DNA from: Actinospica durhamensis
Lineage (GTDB): Bacteria > Actinomycetota > Actinomycetes > Streptomycetales > Catenulisporaceae
NCBI RefSeq assembly: GCF_018139695.1
Contig: NZ_JAGSOG010000014.1
Location: 1-64,000, forward strand
DNA length: 64,000 nucleotides
Direction: 5' to 3'
Every line of letters starts with the position of its first letter. The first letter of the stretch is position 1. The translations under genes were made by a program, and so were the position numbers. Under the pieces are notes generated by a model, which searched no databases, was not told the origin of the DNA, and saw only the letters and a program-made list of their open reading frames with translations. Shown in pieces: positions 43,937 to 52,960 of this stretch.

Positions 43937-44866
43937 TCAGTACCCGTGCTCGACCCGGTTGAGCACCGGCTTTCCCTCGACCCAGCGCGTCAGGTTCTCC
44001 CGGATCACCCGGAAGCAGCGCTCGTTGTTGTCGGCCACCAGCGAGCCGATGTGCGGGGTGATGAACACACCGGGGGCCGACCAGAGCGGGTGGCCGTCCG
44101 GGAGCGGCTCCGGCTCGGTGACGTCGAGGAACGCGCGGATGCCGCGTTCGCGTGCGGCGGCGATCAGCGCGTCGGTGTCCACGCACGCGCCGCGGGCGCC
44201 GTTGACGAGCAGGGCGCCGGGCTTCATGGACGCGAGGAACCGCTCGTCGACGAGGTTGCGCGTGGCCGAGGTCAACGGCGTCAGCACGACGACGATGTCG
44301 GCCAGCGGGAGCAGCCTCGGCAGGGCCTCGAGGGCGTCGACGCCGTCCCGGGCGGTGCGGGCGACCTTCAGGCTCTCGACGCCGAACGGCGCCAGGTAGC
44401 GCTCCACGCACTGCGCGATCGAGCCGTAGCCGACGTAGAGCACCTTCGCGCCCTGCACGACGCGCACCTCCTCCGGCCGCCAGCTCGCCTCGTCCTGCGC
44501 GCGCACGTAGTGCGGGATCGACTTGTACGACGTGAGGATCCCGGCGACGAGCAGTTCGGCCATGAGCTCGTCGTAGGCGCCGCGCACCGAGGACAGCAGC
44601 ACGCCGTGCGGTACCGCATGGACGATGCCGTCCACGCCCGCGGTCTGCGCCTGGACGAACTCCAGGGAGCCGGTCGCGGCCATCAGGGCGCGCAGGTCGT
44701 AGGCCTCGTCCTGGAGGTTGCGCATCAGCGGCGGGATCAGGACCTTGACTTCGTCGAGCCGCGGGTCGGCCAGCGGATCCGCCGGGATCTCGAGGACCTC
44801 CAGCCGCTCGTCGAGCCCGTCCAGCCACTTCGCGGTGCCCCGCGCCGTCCATACCAGTACGCTCAT
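43937..44866 (-). CDS. D-2-hydroxyacid dehydrogenase family protein
   Basis: The 309-residue NAD(P)-dependent oxidoreductase has the nucleotide-binding motif VLYVGYGSIAQCVERYL (about 140-156). The catalytic triad is the Arg in NGARGACVD, the Glu in VTEPEPLPDGHPLW and the His in ITPHIGS. This matches the phosphoglycerate/glyoxylate reductase family. The substrate is unknown; glyoxylate or another 2-oxoacid is likely. It is followed after 82 bases by the membrane protein gene at 43303-43854. Confidence 0.88.
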   Translation of the reverse strand: MSVLVWTARGTAKWLDGLDERLEVLEIPADPLADPRLDEVKVLIPPLMRNLQDEAYDLRALMAATGSLEFVQAQTAGVDGIVHAVPHGVLLSSVRGAYDELMAELLVAGILTSYKSIPHYVRAQDEASWRPEEVRVVQGAKVLYVGYGSIAQCVERYLAPFGVESLKVARTARDGVDALEALPRLLPLADIVVVLTPLTSATRNLVDERFLASMKPGALLVNGARGACVDTDALIAAARERGIRAFLDVTEPEPLPDGHPLWSAPGVFITPHIGSLVADNNERCFRVIRENLTRWVEGKPVLNRVEHGY

Positions 44867-44890
44867 GGACCCCAGTCTCCCAGGCCGGAA

Positions 44891-44920
44891 ATCCGCCGGA
44901 CGGCCCGCCGCCCGGCGGAT
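44891..44920 (-). terminator. Hairpin after the Eis-like gene
   Basis: A 9-bp perfect stem, 44891-44899 against 44912-44920, immediately downstream of the Eis-like acetyltransferase stop and before the dehydrogenase start on the same strand. Confidence 0.55.
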
Positions 44921-44921
44921 C

Positions 44922-46157
44922 TCAGAAGATCATCGGATTGTGTGGCGGGAGCGGCGTCGAGAGCATCGTGCTCAGCCGGTCCGCGGCGCCCGGGGTGTGC
45001 TCCTCGGCGAGTCCGAGGGCGAGGTAGCGGCTGGCGCTGTAGCCGCCGAGGCTGATCGAGCCGAGGACGTCCACCGGCACGGTCAGGTCCGGCAGGTCCT
45101 GGACCCGGACACACTCGCCGCTGCCGTCCGCCGCGCTCTCCACCGCGTACGTGCCGGTCGCGTAGCCGTCCTTGTCCTGCACCCGCAGCACGATGCGGTC
45201 GGCCTTGGCGTACGTGCGGGCCGAGAGGAACGCGGCCGGGTCGAGGGGGCGCAGCCACAGGAAGTCCCAGACCTCGCCGGCCACGGCCATGCGGCGGTCG
45301 GCCAGCAGGTCGCGCCACAGCGGGTCGAACCGGTCGATCTCCGGGCCCACGACCTCGGTGACCCAGTCGTGATCGGCCAGGTACTTCCACAGCCTGGCCT
45401 CGTACAGCGCGTCCGTGGCCATGAGATTGAGCGCGTGGATGGTGTTGTTCGGGCGCTGGTTCACCCACCGCTCGGCGAAGCGGTACCTGGCGTAGCCGAC
45501 GATCTCGCCGGCGGCGTCCCGGCACAGCGCGTGCAGCACGTCCTGCGGCGCAGTGGCGCCCTCGCGCAGGTCGTGCCCGGTGTCCTGGGCCCAGCGCCAG
45601 TAGTCGCGGCTGACCGCACCGGGCTGCTCGGCCCGGATCCGGTCGTAGAGCACGGGGGCCTCGGCCAGCGCGGTGTCGGCGTCGACGAGCTCGATCCGGC
45701 CCGGCAGCTCGCGGCGGAACCGCAGGTCGCGGGCGTCCGCCCGCCACTGCGCCGACTCGGTGGCGGGGCCGAAGCCGTAGCGGCCGTAGATCGGGTATTC
45801 GGCTGCGATGAGCGCGGCCACGCACTCGCCCCGTTCCCGCGCGGCGGCCATCTCGCCCGCCATCATCCGGCTGAGCACGCCCTGACGCCGGTGCGTGGCG
45901 GCGACGCTGACGGCGCTGACGCCGTCGAGGGGGATCCGGCGCAACCCCGGCAGGGTCAGCTCCATCGGGAGGCTGACGAAGGTGCCGACCACACGCTCCC
46001 CGTCGAAGGCCGCCCAGACCCGGTCCAGATCGGGGTGCCTGGGTCGGCGGCGGCGCCCGTCCCCCCGGTTCTGCGGAACGTGGAAGCCGATGTCGAGCGC
46101 ATCGGACCAGCGATCGAACTCGTTCTCGGTGCGGACGGGGCGGACCTCGGTGGACAT
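44922..46157 (-). CDS. Eis-like GNAT family acetyltransferase
   Basis: The 411-residue protein has the tripartite layout of Eis. A GNAT domain with acetyl-CoA loop THRRQGVLSRMM (about 90-101) and YPIYGRYGFG comes first, then a second divergent GNAT domain, then a sterol-carrier-like C-terminal domain (ISLGGYSASRYLALG). Eis enzymes acetylate amines including aminoglycosides at several positions. The C-terminus PMIF differs from the canonical ending, in which the terminal carboxylate is the catalytic base, so activity is likely but unproved. It is divided from its downstream neighbour by a hairpin. Confidence 0.85.
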   Translation of the reverse strand: MSTEVRPVRTENEFDRWSDALDIGFHVPQNRGDGRRRRPRHPDLDRVWAAFDGERVVGTFVSLPMELTLPGLRRIPLDGVSAVSVAATHRRQGVLSRMMAGEMAAARERGECVAALIAAEYPIYGRYGFGPATESAQWRADARDLRFRRELPGRIELVDADTALAEAPVLYDRIRAEQPGAVSRDYWRWAQDTGHDLREGATAPQDVLHALCRDAAGEIVGYARYRFAERWVNQRPNNTIHALNLMATDALYEARLWKYLADHDWVTEVVGPEIDRFDPLWRDLLADRRMAVAGEVWDFLWLRPLDPAAFLSARTYAKADRIVLRVQDKDGYATGTYAVESAADGSGECVRVQDLPDLTVPVDVLGSISLGGYSASRYLALGLAEEHTPGAADRLSTMLSTPLPPHNPMIF

Positions 46158-46202
46158 GTCTCCGACCCTATGCGGCGCGCCCGCGGCGGGCCAATTCGGC
46201 TG

Positions 46203-47354
46203 CTACGTGCGTGGCCTGAGCGCGCCGGCGCCGAGGGCCATCGCGCAGCCGAGCACCGCGACCACGCCGAAGGCGAAGGAGAGCGAGACGGCGGTGCCGA
46301 GCGCGCCGATCGAGGGGCCGGCCAGCAGCCCTGAGGTGTAGGTGATGGTGGCGATGCCGGCCACCGAGGACTCGGTGTCCCCGCCGCGGCGACCGGCGGC
46401 GGCGAAGGCGAGCGGGACGACGGTGGCGATGCCGAGGCCGAGCGCCGCGAATCCGGCGATGCCGACGGCGGGCTGGCGGGCCAGCACGACGAGCACGGCC
46501 CCGGCCGCGGCTATCGCGCCGCCGACGCGCACCGTCGCGACCGGGCCGAACCGGCGCACCACCGCGTCCCCGAGCAGCCGGCCGAGCGCCATGGTGGCGG
46601 CGAAGCCGGTCACGCAGTACGCGCCGACGGCCGCGGAGGCGTGCGCGACGCCGGTGAGGTAGACGGCGGACCAGTCCGAGCCTGAGCCCTCGGCGAACAC
46701 GGCGCAGAAGCCCACGATCCCGATACCCAGCACGGCCTTGGCGGGCAGGGCGAAGCGGGGCGGGCGGATCTGGCCCTCCTTCGCGGCCTCGACCGGCAGC
46801 AGCGAGGTGGCGCACAGCGCGATCACGGTCAGGATCAGCGAGGTCACCAGGAATTCGGGCAGGGCACTGATTCCGGCGCCCGCGCACAGCGCGCCGAACA
46901 GGCCGCCGACGATGCCGCCGACCGACCACATGCCGTGCAGCCCCGACATGATCGACTTGCCGGCGCGCTCCTCGATGCGCACCGCGTATCCGTTCATCAC
47001 CACGTCCGCGGCGCCGGCGCTGGCGCCGTAGCAGGCGAGCGCGACGGCCAGCAGGCCCACGTTCGGCATGAGGCCGGGCAGCGCGAGGGCGGCGGTCCAC
47101 AGCGCCAGCAGCACCCGCATCGCGCCGCGCGGGCCGAGCCGGTGCACCACGCTGCCGGTCGCGGGCATGGCCGCCAGGGCGCCGACGGTGGGTGTGATCA
47201 GCACCAAACCGAGCGAGCCGACGGTGGCGTGCACATGCAGGGCGGTCCAGGGCAGCCGGCTGGCGAAGGTGCCGGTGACCGTGCCGTGGACGGCGAACAC
47301 CAGGCCTATGAGAACGCGGTCGCGCCGGGTGTTCGGCTTCCCCTCCATGAGCAT
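46203..47354 (-). CDS. MFS transporter
   Basis: A 383-residue twelve-helix major facilitator. FAVHGTVTGTFASRLPW in helix 1 and MSGLHGMWSVGGIVGGLFGAL in helix 5 recall the YbjJ/YeiO-like or fucose-permease-like subfamily of sugar/small-molecule transporters. The substrate is unknown. Possible starts are ATG at 47354 and 47348. It is monocistronic or co-transcribed with the Eis-like gene 45 bases downstream. Confidence 0.82.
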   Translation of the reverse strand: MLMEGKPNTRRDRVLIGLVFAVHGTVTGTFASRLPWTALHVHATVGSLGLVLITPTVGALAAMPATGSVVHRLGPRGAMRVLLALWTAALALPGLMPNVGLLAVALACYGASAGAADVVMNGYAVRIEERAGKSIMSGLHGMWSVGGIVGGLFGALCAGAGISALPEFLVTSLILTVIALCATSLLPVEAAKEGQIRPPRFALPAKAVLGIGIVGFCAVFAEGSGSDWSAVYLTGVAHASAAVGAYCVTGFAATMALGRLLGDAVVRRFGPVATVRVGGAIAAAGAVLVVLARQPAVGIAGFAALGLGIATVVPLAFAAAGRRGGDTESSVAGIATITYTSGLLAGPSIGALGTAVSLSFAFGVVAVLGCAMALGAGALRPRT

Positions 47355-47384
47355 GGATCAAGCCTACCCGCGCCCATCAATGGG

Positions 47385-47894
47385 CTAGACCAGGAAATCC
47401 GAGCCCTGATGGTCATCCAGCGGCTTCGCCGGCCCCGGGACGGTGGGTACGGCGGCGCCGTCCTGGCTGGTCGGGGCAGCCTCGGGGAAGACGTAGGTGT
47501 GACAGGCCCAGAATCGAAACAGGGTGCCGAGGATCTGGCCCACCACGAGTTGCGCGACGTTCGTCGCCAGCCGGGAGTCGTCGCCCAGGACGTCCACGGT
47601 GAACGAGACGCAGGAGACCGTGATCAGCAGGCCGCCCGCGGACACCAGCACGAACAGGCCGAACTCGGCCCGGGTCTGCCTGCGCTCACGGGCGCGGAAG
47701 GTCCACAGGCGGTTGCCCGCGTAGGCCATCAGCGTCGAGAGCGACACGGCTATCGCCGAGGCGACCACGGACGGGGTGTGGTGATAAAGCAGGTTGAGCA
47801 TGATCGTGTCGCTGAGATAGCCGACCGCACCCACGGCACCGAAGCCGAGCAACTCGCGCCACAGGCGACGCACCAAGCCCACCAACCAGGACAC
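47385..47894 (-). CDS. GtrA family membrane protein
   Basis: The protein has four membrane helices in the GtrA arrangement: ELLGFGAVGAVGYLSDTIM, the NRLWTFRARERR loop after helix 2, a third helix near GLFVLVSAGG, and RFWACHTYVF at the end of helix 4. GtrA proteins are thought to flip polyprenyl-linked sugars for wall or lipopolysaccharide decoration. I start it at the GTG at 47894 (169 residues), which has AAAGGG seven bases upstream. A GTG at 47927 is possible. No glycosyltransferase is adjacent. Confidence 0.82.
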   Translation of the reverse strand: MSWLVGLVRRLWRELLGFGAVGAVGYLSDTIMLNLLYHHTPSVVASAIAVSLSTLMAYAGNRLWTFRARERRQTRAEFGLFVLVSAGGLLITVSCVSFTVDVLGDDSRLATNVAQLVVGQILGTLFRFWACHTYVFPEAAPTSQDGAAVPTVPGPAKPLDDHQGSDFLV

Positions 47895-47932
47895 GCTTAC
47901 GCCCTTTCGTCTCTCAAGGGATTCCACGCACG

Positions 47933-47977
47933 GGCCCCCGCCATACCTGCCGGAATGCGGTCGAGGCGGCGGGGGCC
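47933..47977 (-). terminator. Hairpin after aspS
   Basis: A 10-bp perfect stem, 47933-47942 against 47968-47977, with a 25-nt loop. It lies just past the aspS stop in the direction of transcription and marks the end of the MBL-hisS-aspS unit. Confidence 0.6.
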
Positions 47978-47993
47978 GGTGATGTACGGGATC

Positions 47994-49775
47994 TTACTCA
48001 GCGGCGGGCGCGGCGGAAGCCTTGGGCTTGGGGGTGAAGTCCACCCCGGCCTCCTTGCGCTGCTCCGGGGTGATGGGCGCCGGGGCGCCGGTCAGCGGGT
48101 CGCCGCCGGAGGCCGTCTTCGGGAACGCGATCACGTCACGGATCGTGTCCGCGCCGGTGATCAGCGCGACCGTGCGGTCGAGGCCGAAGGCGATGCCGCC
48201 GTGCGGAGGCGGGCCGTAGTTGAACGCGTCGAGCAGGAAGCCGAACTTGGACTCGGCCTCCTCCTGGCTCAGCCCGATCGCCTCGAACGCGCGCTGCTGC
48301 ACCTCGCGGCGGTGGATACGGATCGAGCCGCCGCCCAGTTCGGTGCCGTTCAGGACGAGGTCGTAGGCGTTGGACAGGGCGCTGCCCGGGTCCTTGTCGA
48401 AGCCCTCGAGCCACTCCGGGGTGGGCGAGGTGAACGGGTGGTGCACCGCGTGCCAGCCCGCGAACTCGCCCTTGTCGTCGGTGAGCGGCTCGAACATCGG
48501 GAAGTCCACGACCCACAGGAAGGCCCACCGGGACTCGTCGATCAGGCCGCCGCGGCGGCCGATCTCGAGCCGGGCGGCGCCGAGCAGCTCCTGCGAGGCG
48601 GTCTTGCCGCCCGCGGCGAAGAACACCGCGTCGCCCGCAACCGCGCCCACGGCCTCGGCCAGGCCGGCCAGGTGCTCGGCGGAGAGGTTCTTGGCCACCG
48701 GGCCGCGCGCCTCGCCGGTCTCGGCGTCGAAGACCACGTAGGCCAGGCCCCGGGCGCCGCGCGCCTTGGCCCAGTCCTGCCAGCCGTCGAGCTCCTTGCG
48801 GGTCTGCCCGGCGCCGCCCGGCATGACCACGGCGCCGACGTACTCGGCCTGGAACACGCGGAACTCGGTGCCCTGGAAGTAGCCGGTCAGCTCCACCAGC
48901 TCCTGGCCGAAGCGCACGTCCGGCTTGTCCGAGCCGTAGCGGGCCATCGCCTCGACGTAGGTCATCCGCGGCAGCGGCAGCGGGATCTCGACCCCGGCGA
49001 CCCGGCTCCAGATCCGCTGGTAGATCTTCTCCGCGAGCGCGAGCACGTCCTCCTGCTCGACGAAGGACATCTCGATGTCGAGCTGGGTGAACTCAGGCTG
49101 CCGGTCGGCCCGGAAGTCCTCGTCCCGGAAGCAGCGGGCGATCTGGTAGTACCGCTCGAGGCCGCCCACCATCAGCAACTGCTTGAACAGCTGCGGGGAC
49201 TGCGGCAGCGCGTACCAGGAGCCCGGCTGCAGGCGCACCGGCACCAGGAAGTCGCGGGCGCCCTCGGGCGTGGCCCGGGTCAGGTACGGCGTCTCGACGT
49301 CGAAGAAGCCGTTCTCGTCCATGACCTCGCGGATCACCCGGGTCACCCGGGCCCGGGTGCGGATGTTCGCGGCCATGTCCTCGCGGCGCAGGTCCAGGTA
49401 GCGGTAGCGCAGCCGGACCTCTTCGTTGATGTTCGAGCTCTTGTGCTCGTCGATCGGGAACGGCAGCGGCGCGGCCTCGGAGAGCACCTCGACCGTCTCG
49501 ACCACGACCTCGACCTCGCCGGTGGCCAGGTCGGGGTTGGCGTTGCCCTCGGGGCGCGGACGCACCTCGCCGGTCGCCGCGACGCAGTACTCGTTGCGCA
49601 GGTCGTGCACCGACTCCATGTCGCGCACCACCACCTGCACGACGCCGGAGCCGTCGCGCAGGTCCAGGAAGGTCACGCCGCCGTGATCGCGGCGCCGGGC
49701 CACCCACCCGGCCAGGGTGACGGTAGTGCCAGCGTCGGCGGCCCTGAGGGTCCCCGCCTCGCGCGTGCGGATCAC
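47994..49775 (-). CDS. aspS: Aspartate--tRNA(Asp/Asn) ligase
   Basis: The 593-residue class IIb synthetase has an N-terminal OB-fold anticodon domain (about 1-110: [19 protein letters not shown]). Motif 2 is [19 protein letters not shown], a bacterial GAD insert domain follows (about 290-415), and motif 3 is GGIAFGLDR near residue 540. Whether it also charges tRNA-Asn cannot be read from sequence alone. The start is GTG, overlapping the hisS stop by three bases (GTGA). It is the last gene of the MBL-hisS-aspS unit. Confidence 0.96.
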   Translation of the reverse strand: MIRTREAGTLRAADAGTTVTLAGWVARRRDHGGVTFLDLRDGSGVVQVVVRDMESVHDLRNEYCVAATGEVRPRPEGNANPDLATGEVEVVVETVEVLSEAAPLPFPIDEHKSSNINEEVRLRYRYLDLRREDMAANIRTRARVTRVIREVMDENGFFDVETPYLTRATPEGARDFLVPVRLQPGSWYALPQSPQLFKQLLMVGGLERYYQIARCFRDEDFRADRQPEFTQLDIEMSFVEQEDVLALAEKIYQRIWSRVAGVEIPLPLPRMTYVEAMARYGSDKPDVRFGQELVELTGYFQGTEFRVFQAEYVGAVVMPGGAGQTRKELDGWQDWAKARGARGLAYVVFDAETGEARGPVAKNLSAEHLAGLAEAVGAVAGDAVFFAAGGKTASQELLGAARLEIGRRGGLIDESRWAFLWVVDFPMFEPLTDDKGEFAGWHAVHHPFTSPTPEWLEGFDKDPGSALSNAYDLVLNGTELGGGSIRIHRREVQQRAFEAIGLSQEEAESKFGFLLDAFNYGPPPHGGIAFGLDRTVALITGADTIRDVIAFPKTASGGDPLTGAPAPITPEQRKEAGVDFTPKPKASAAPAAE

Positions 49776-51034
49776 GACAACTTCTCCTTGATCGTCGGAA
49801 TGATCTGGTCGAGCGCCACCGGGATCTGCTCCCCGCTGGCCAAGTCCTTGAGCTGGACCAGGTTATCGGCGAGGTCGCGCTCCCCGGCCACCAGGGCATA
49901 GCGCGCGCCGGAACGGTCCGCCGCCTTCATCGCGCCCTTGACCCCGCGCGTGCCGAACACGATGTCGGCGCTGACGCCGAGCCGGCGCAGGTCGCGCACG
50001 ACGCCGAACAGCAGCCGCCGCGCCTGCTCGCCCAGCGGAACGGCGAAGACCTCGACCCGCGAGGTCTCCTTCTCCAGCACGCCCTCGGCCTCCATGGCCA
50101 GCACGGTCCGGTCCACCCCGAGCGCCCAGCCGACCGACGGCAGCGCCGGTCCGCCCAGCAGCTCCGACAGCCCGTCATACCGCCCGCCGCCGCCCACGGC
50201 GGACTGCGAACCGAGCCCGTCGTGCACGAACTCGAAGGTGGTACGGGTGTAGTAGTCGAGGCCGCGCACCAGGTTCGGGTCGTCCTCGAAGGCGACCCCC
50301 GCGTCGGTGAGCAGCTCGCGCACCTCGGCGTGGAAGGCCTTGCAGTCCTCGCACAGGTAGTCGCCGATCATCGGCGCGCCGGCCAGCTGGGCCCTGACCT
50401 CGGGGCGCTTGTCGTCGAGCACCCGCAGCGGGTTGATCTCGATCCGCGCCCTGGTCGCCTCGTCGAGGTCGAGGCCGCGCAGGAACTCCTGCAGCGCGGC
50501 CCGGTAGACCGGGCGGCAGGTGGCGTCGCCGAGCGAGTTCAGCAGCAGTTTGACGTTCGTGAGCCCGAGCCCGCGGAAGGCGTCCACGGCCAGGATGATC
50601 AGCTCGGCGTCCACCTGCGGGTCCTCGGAGCCGAGAGCCTCCGCGCCGACCTGGGAGAAGTGCCGGTAGCGGCCCTTCTGCGGCTTCTCGTAGCGGAAGT
50701 AAGAGCCCGAATAGTAGAGCTTCACCGGCAGCTGGCCGGCCTTGTGCAGGTTCGCCTGGAGCGCGGCGCGCAGGACCGAGGCCGTGCCCTCGGGCCGCAG
50801 CGTCAGCGAGTCACCGCCCTGCGAGGTGAAGGTGTACATCTCCTTGTTCACGATGTCCGTGGACTCGCCCACGCCCCGCTTGAACAGGGCCGTGTCCTCG
50901 AACACGGGGGTCTCGGCGTACTGGTAGCCGGCCAGGCGCACCGTGCGCGCCATCGCCTCGCGTACCGCGAGGAACGCCGCCGAGTCCGGCGGAAGCAGGT
51001 CGAAGGTGCCCTTCGGTGCCCGAAAGGTGGTCAT
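49772..51034 (-). CDS. hisS: Histidine--tRNA ligase
   Basis: The 420-residue class II synthetase has the motif 1 region [10 protein letters not shown], motif 2 [19 protein letters not shown], histidine A motif [15 protein letters not shown], and motif 3 [13 protein letters not shown]...[10 protein letters not shown]-terminal anticodon-binding domain (about 325-420) completes the normal length. It lies 34 bases downstream of the MBL hydrolase gene and overlaps aspS. Confidence 0.96.
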   Translation of the reverse strand: MTTFRAPKGTFDLLPPDSAAFLAVREAMARTVRLAGYQYAETPVFEDTALFKRGVGESTDIVNKEMYTFTSQGGDSLTLRPEGTASVLRAALQANLHKAGQLPVKLYYSGSYFRYEKPQKGRYRHFSQVGAEALGSEDPQVDAELIILAVDAFRGLGLTNVKLLLNSLGDATCRPVYRAALQEFLRGLDLDEATRARIEINPLRVLDDKRPEVRAQLAGAPMIGDYLCEDCKAFHAEVRELLTDAGVAFEDDPNLVRGLDYYTRTTFEFVHDGLGSQSAVGGGGRYDGLSELLGGPALPSVGWALGVDRTVLAMEAEGVLEKETSRVEVFAVPLGEQARRLLFGVVRDLRRLGVSADIVFGTRGVKGAMKAADRSGARYALVAGERDLADNLVQLKDLASGEQIPVALDQIIPTIKEKLS

Positions 51035-51068
51035 GCTCGTACTCGTTTCGTCTCAGGTCGTCGGGTGG

Positions 51069-51776
51069 CTACAGACCGGGACGGGCGGAATCGACGCTCC
51101 TGAGTCCCCGCAGGAACGGATTCGACGCGCGTTCCCGGCCGATCGTGGTGCGGCCTCCATGCCCCGGCAGGACGAGGGTGTCGTCCGGGCGGGGCAGCAC
51201 GACGCGGGCCAGGGAGACGTTCATCTCCGCCGGGTCCCCGCCGGGCAGGTCGCTGCGGCCGATGGAGCCGGCGAACAACAGGTCGCCGCTGAACATGACG
51301 TCCGGATCCCCGGCGTCGTCCAGGCGCGGCAGCGTGAAGGTCACCGACCCCTTGGTATGGCCGGGCGCGTGGTCGACGACCAGGTCGAAGCCGAGCACCG
51401 AGGTCAGCCCAAGCGCCTTGCCGTCGGCCAGTTCGCGCACCTGCTCCGGCTCGGTGAAGGTGACCCCCCCGACCATCGCGGCGAACTGCGCCGAGACGCC
51501 CTTGAGCGGGTCGGCCAGCATGAACCGGTCGGCCGGATGAATGTAAGCAGGGACGTCGTGCGCGCCGCAGACCGGGGTGACCGACCACATGTGGTCCAGG
51601 TGACCGTGCGTCAGGATGACGGCGGCCGGGCGCAGCCGGTGCTCGCGCAGCAGCTCGGTGAGCGGGCCGACGGCGTCCTGGCCTGGATCGACGACCACGC
51701 AGCGCTCGCCGGGCCCGGGCGCGACCACGTAACAATTCGTGCCGAAGCTGCCTGCGGGGAACCCTGCGATGAGCAC
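51069..51776 (-). CDS. Metallo-beta-lactamase fold hydrolase (glyoxalase II-like)
   Basis: The 235-residue protein has the metal-binding motif THGHLDH (about 56-62), further ligands in DHAPGHTKGS (His) and MFSGDLLF (Asp), and a C-terminal PGHGGRTT (His). This is a complete dinuclear metal site of the glyoxalase II-like type. It may hydrolyse a thioester such as a mycothiol or S-lactoyl conjugate; the specificity is unknown. In actinobacteria this gene commonly precedes hisS, as here. Confidence 0.9.
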   Translation of the reverse strand: MLIAGFPAGSFGTNCYVVAPGPGERCVVVDPGQDAVGPLTELLREHRLRPAAVILTHGHLDHMWSVTPVCGAHDVPAYIHPADRFMLADPLKGVSAQFAAMVGGVTFTEPEQVRELADGKALGLTSVLGFDLVVDHAPGHTKGSVTFTLPRLDDAGDPDVMFSGDLLFAGSIGRSDLPGGDPAEMNVSLARVVLPRPDDTLVLPGHGGRTTIGRERASNPFLRGLRSVDSARPGL

Positions 51777-52003
51777 CGTTCGTCCTGATTTCTACCGGTT
51801 GCGGTTCGGGCGTGACATCCCGGCCAGCCTACCGGCGCGGTGACGGGCTTAGGAAACCATAACAATGGGCGCGCGCTCTTAAGTCGGCGAGCACTTCACA
51901 CGTACACTGCGTGCGGGGCCGTCGGGCACGGGCGGTGGGCACCGGGGACGGGGCTCGCGCCGAACCAGGGATCAGCGCGGAAGCGACGAGGAGACTTACG
52001 GAC

Positions 52004-52861
52004 GTGGCCAGCACGAAGGACCGCCAGCGGGCGCTGGAGCGAGCCCGCTACGAGCGGGTTCAGGGCAAGATTCAGCAGAAGCGCCGCGAGACCCAGCGCC
52101 GCAGGCGCATCGCGATCGTCAGCACGGTCGCGGCCGTGGTGGTGGCCGGCGGACTCGTCGCCGCGTTCGCCATCCCGAGCAGCAACAACTCGACCAAGAC
52201 GGCGGCGAGCACCAGCACCGCGTCGGCGAGCGCCAGCGCGAGCGCGTCCTCCACCGCCGCCGCGAACCCGCTCGCGTACGAGGCCTCCGGCACCGCCGCC
52301 AAGTCCGGCATCGCCGTCCCGACGTACAACGCGGCCGACGCGGAGAAGACCTACACGGTCACGCTCGCCACCAACCGCGGTGACATCGTGATCAGCATGG
52401 ACGGCAAGGCAGCGCCGTACACGGTCTACTCGTTCGTGTACCTGGCGCAGAAGGGCTACTTCGACAACACGAAGTGCCACCGCCTGGTGTGGGCCTCCGG
52501 CCTCTTCATGCTCCAGTGCGGCGACCCGACCGGCACCGGTCAGGGCGGCCCCGGCTACACCATCCCGGACGAGAACCTGGCCTCGCTGGGCGCGGCCGGC
52601 TCCTCCGGCACCGTGACCTACAAGACCGGTGTCGTCGCGATGGCGAACACGGGTGCGGCGCACACCGGCGGCAGCCAGTTCTTCCTGGTCGGCGAGGACT
52701 CCACGCTGGCCCCGACCTACACGCCGTTCGGCACCATCACCAAGGGCCTGGACATCCTCCAGAGCATCGGCAAGGCGGGCGCCGCCGCCGCGGACAGCAA
52801 CGGCAACACGCCGCCCAAGGACGCGACCACCATCGAGAAGGTCACGATCCAGGCGAGCTGA
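52004..52861 (+). CDS. Membrane-anchored cyclophilin-type peptidylprolyl isomerase
   Basis: The 285-residue protein has a basic cytoplasmic N-terminus (RQRALERARYERVQ), one membrane helix (IAIVSTVAAVVVAGGLVAAFAI, about 46-67), an Ala/Ser/Thr-rich linker and an extracellular cyclophilin domain (about 125-285). FDNTKCHRLVWASGLFMLQCGDP and GSQFFLV are cyclophilin landmarks. The catalytic Arg of classic cyclophilins (FHRVI-x-x-F-M-x-Q) is replaced: HRLVWASGLFMLQ. The start is GTG at 52004 with a gaggag SD. Confidence 0.87.
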   Translation: MASTKDRQRALERARYERVQGKIQQKRRETQRRRRIAIVSTVAAVVVAGGLVAAFAIPSSNNSTKTAASTSTASASASASASSTAAANPLAYEASGTAAKSGIAVPTYNAADAEKTYTVTLATNRGDIVISMDGKAAPYTVYSFVYLAQKGYFDNTKCHRLVWASGLFMLQCGDPTGTGQGGPGYTIPDENLASLGAAGSSGTVTYKTGVVAMANTGAAHTGGSQFFLVGEDSTLAPTYTPFGTITKGLDILQSIGKAGAAAADSNGNTPPKDATTIEKVTIQAS

Positions 52862-52960
52862 GCGGTTTAGCTGGATTCACCCTCCCGTCCGCCCCGCGTG
52901 CGCCTGTAGAGTGCCCGGTGCGGGCGGGAGTCCGTCCGTAGTGAACGTAGGAGGACTACC

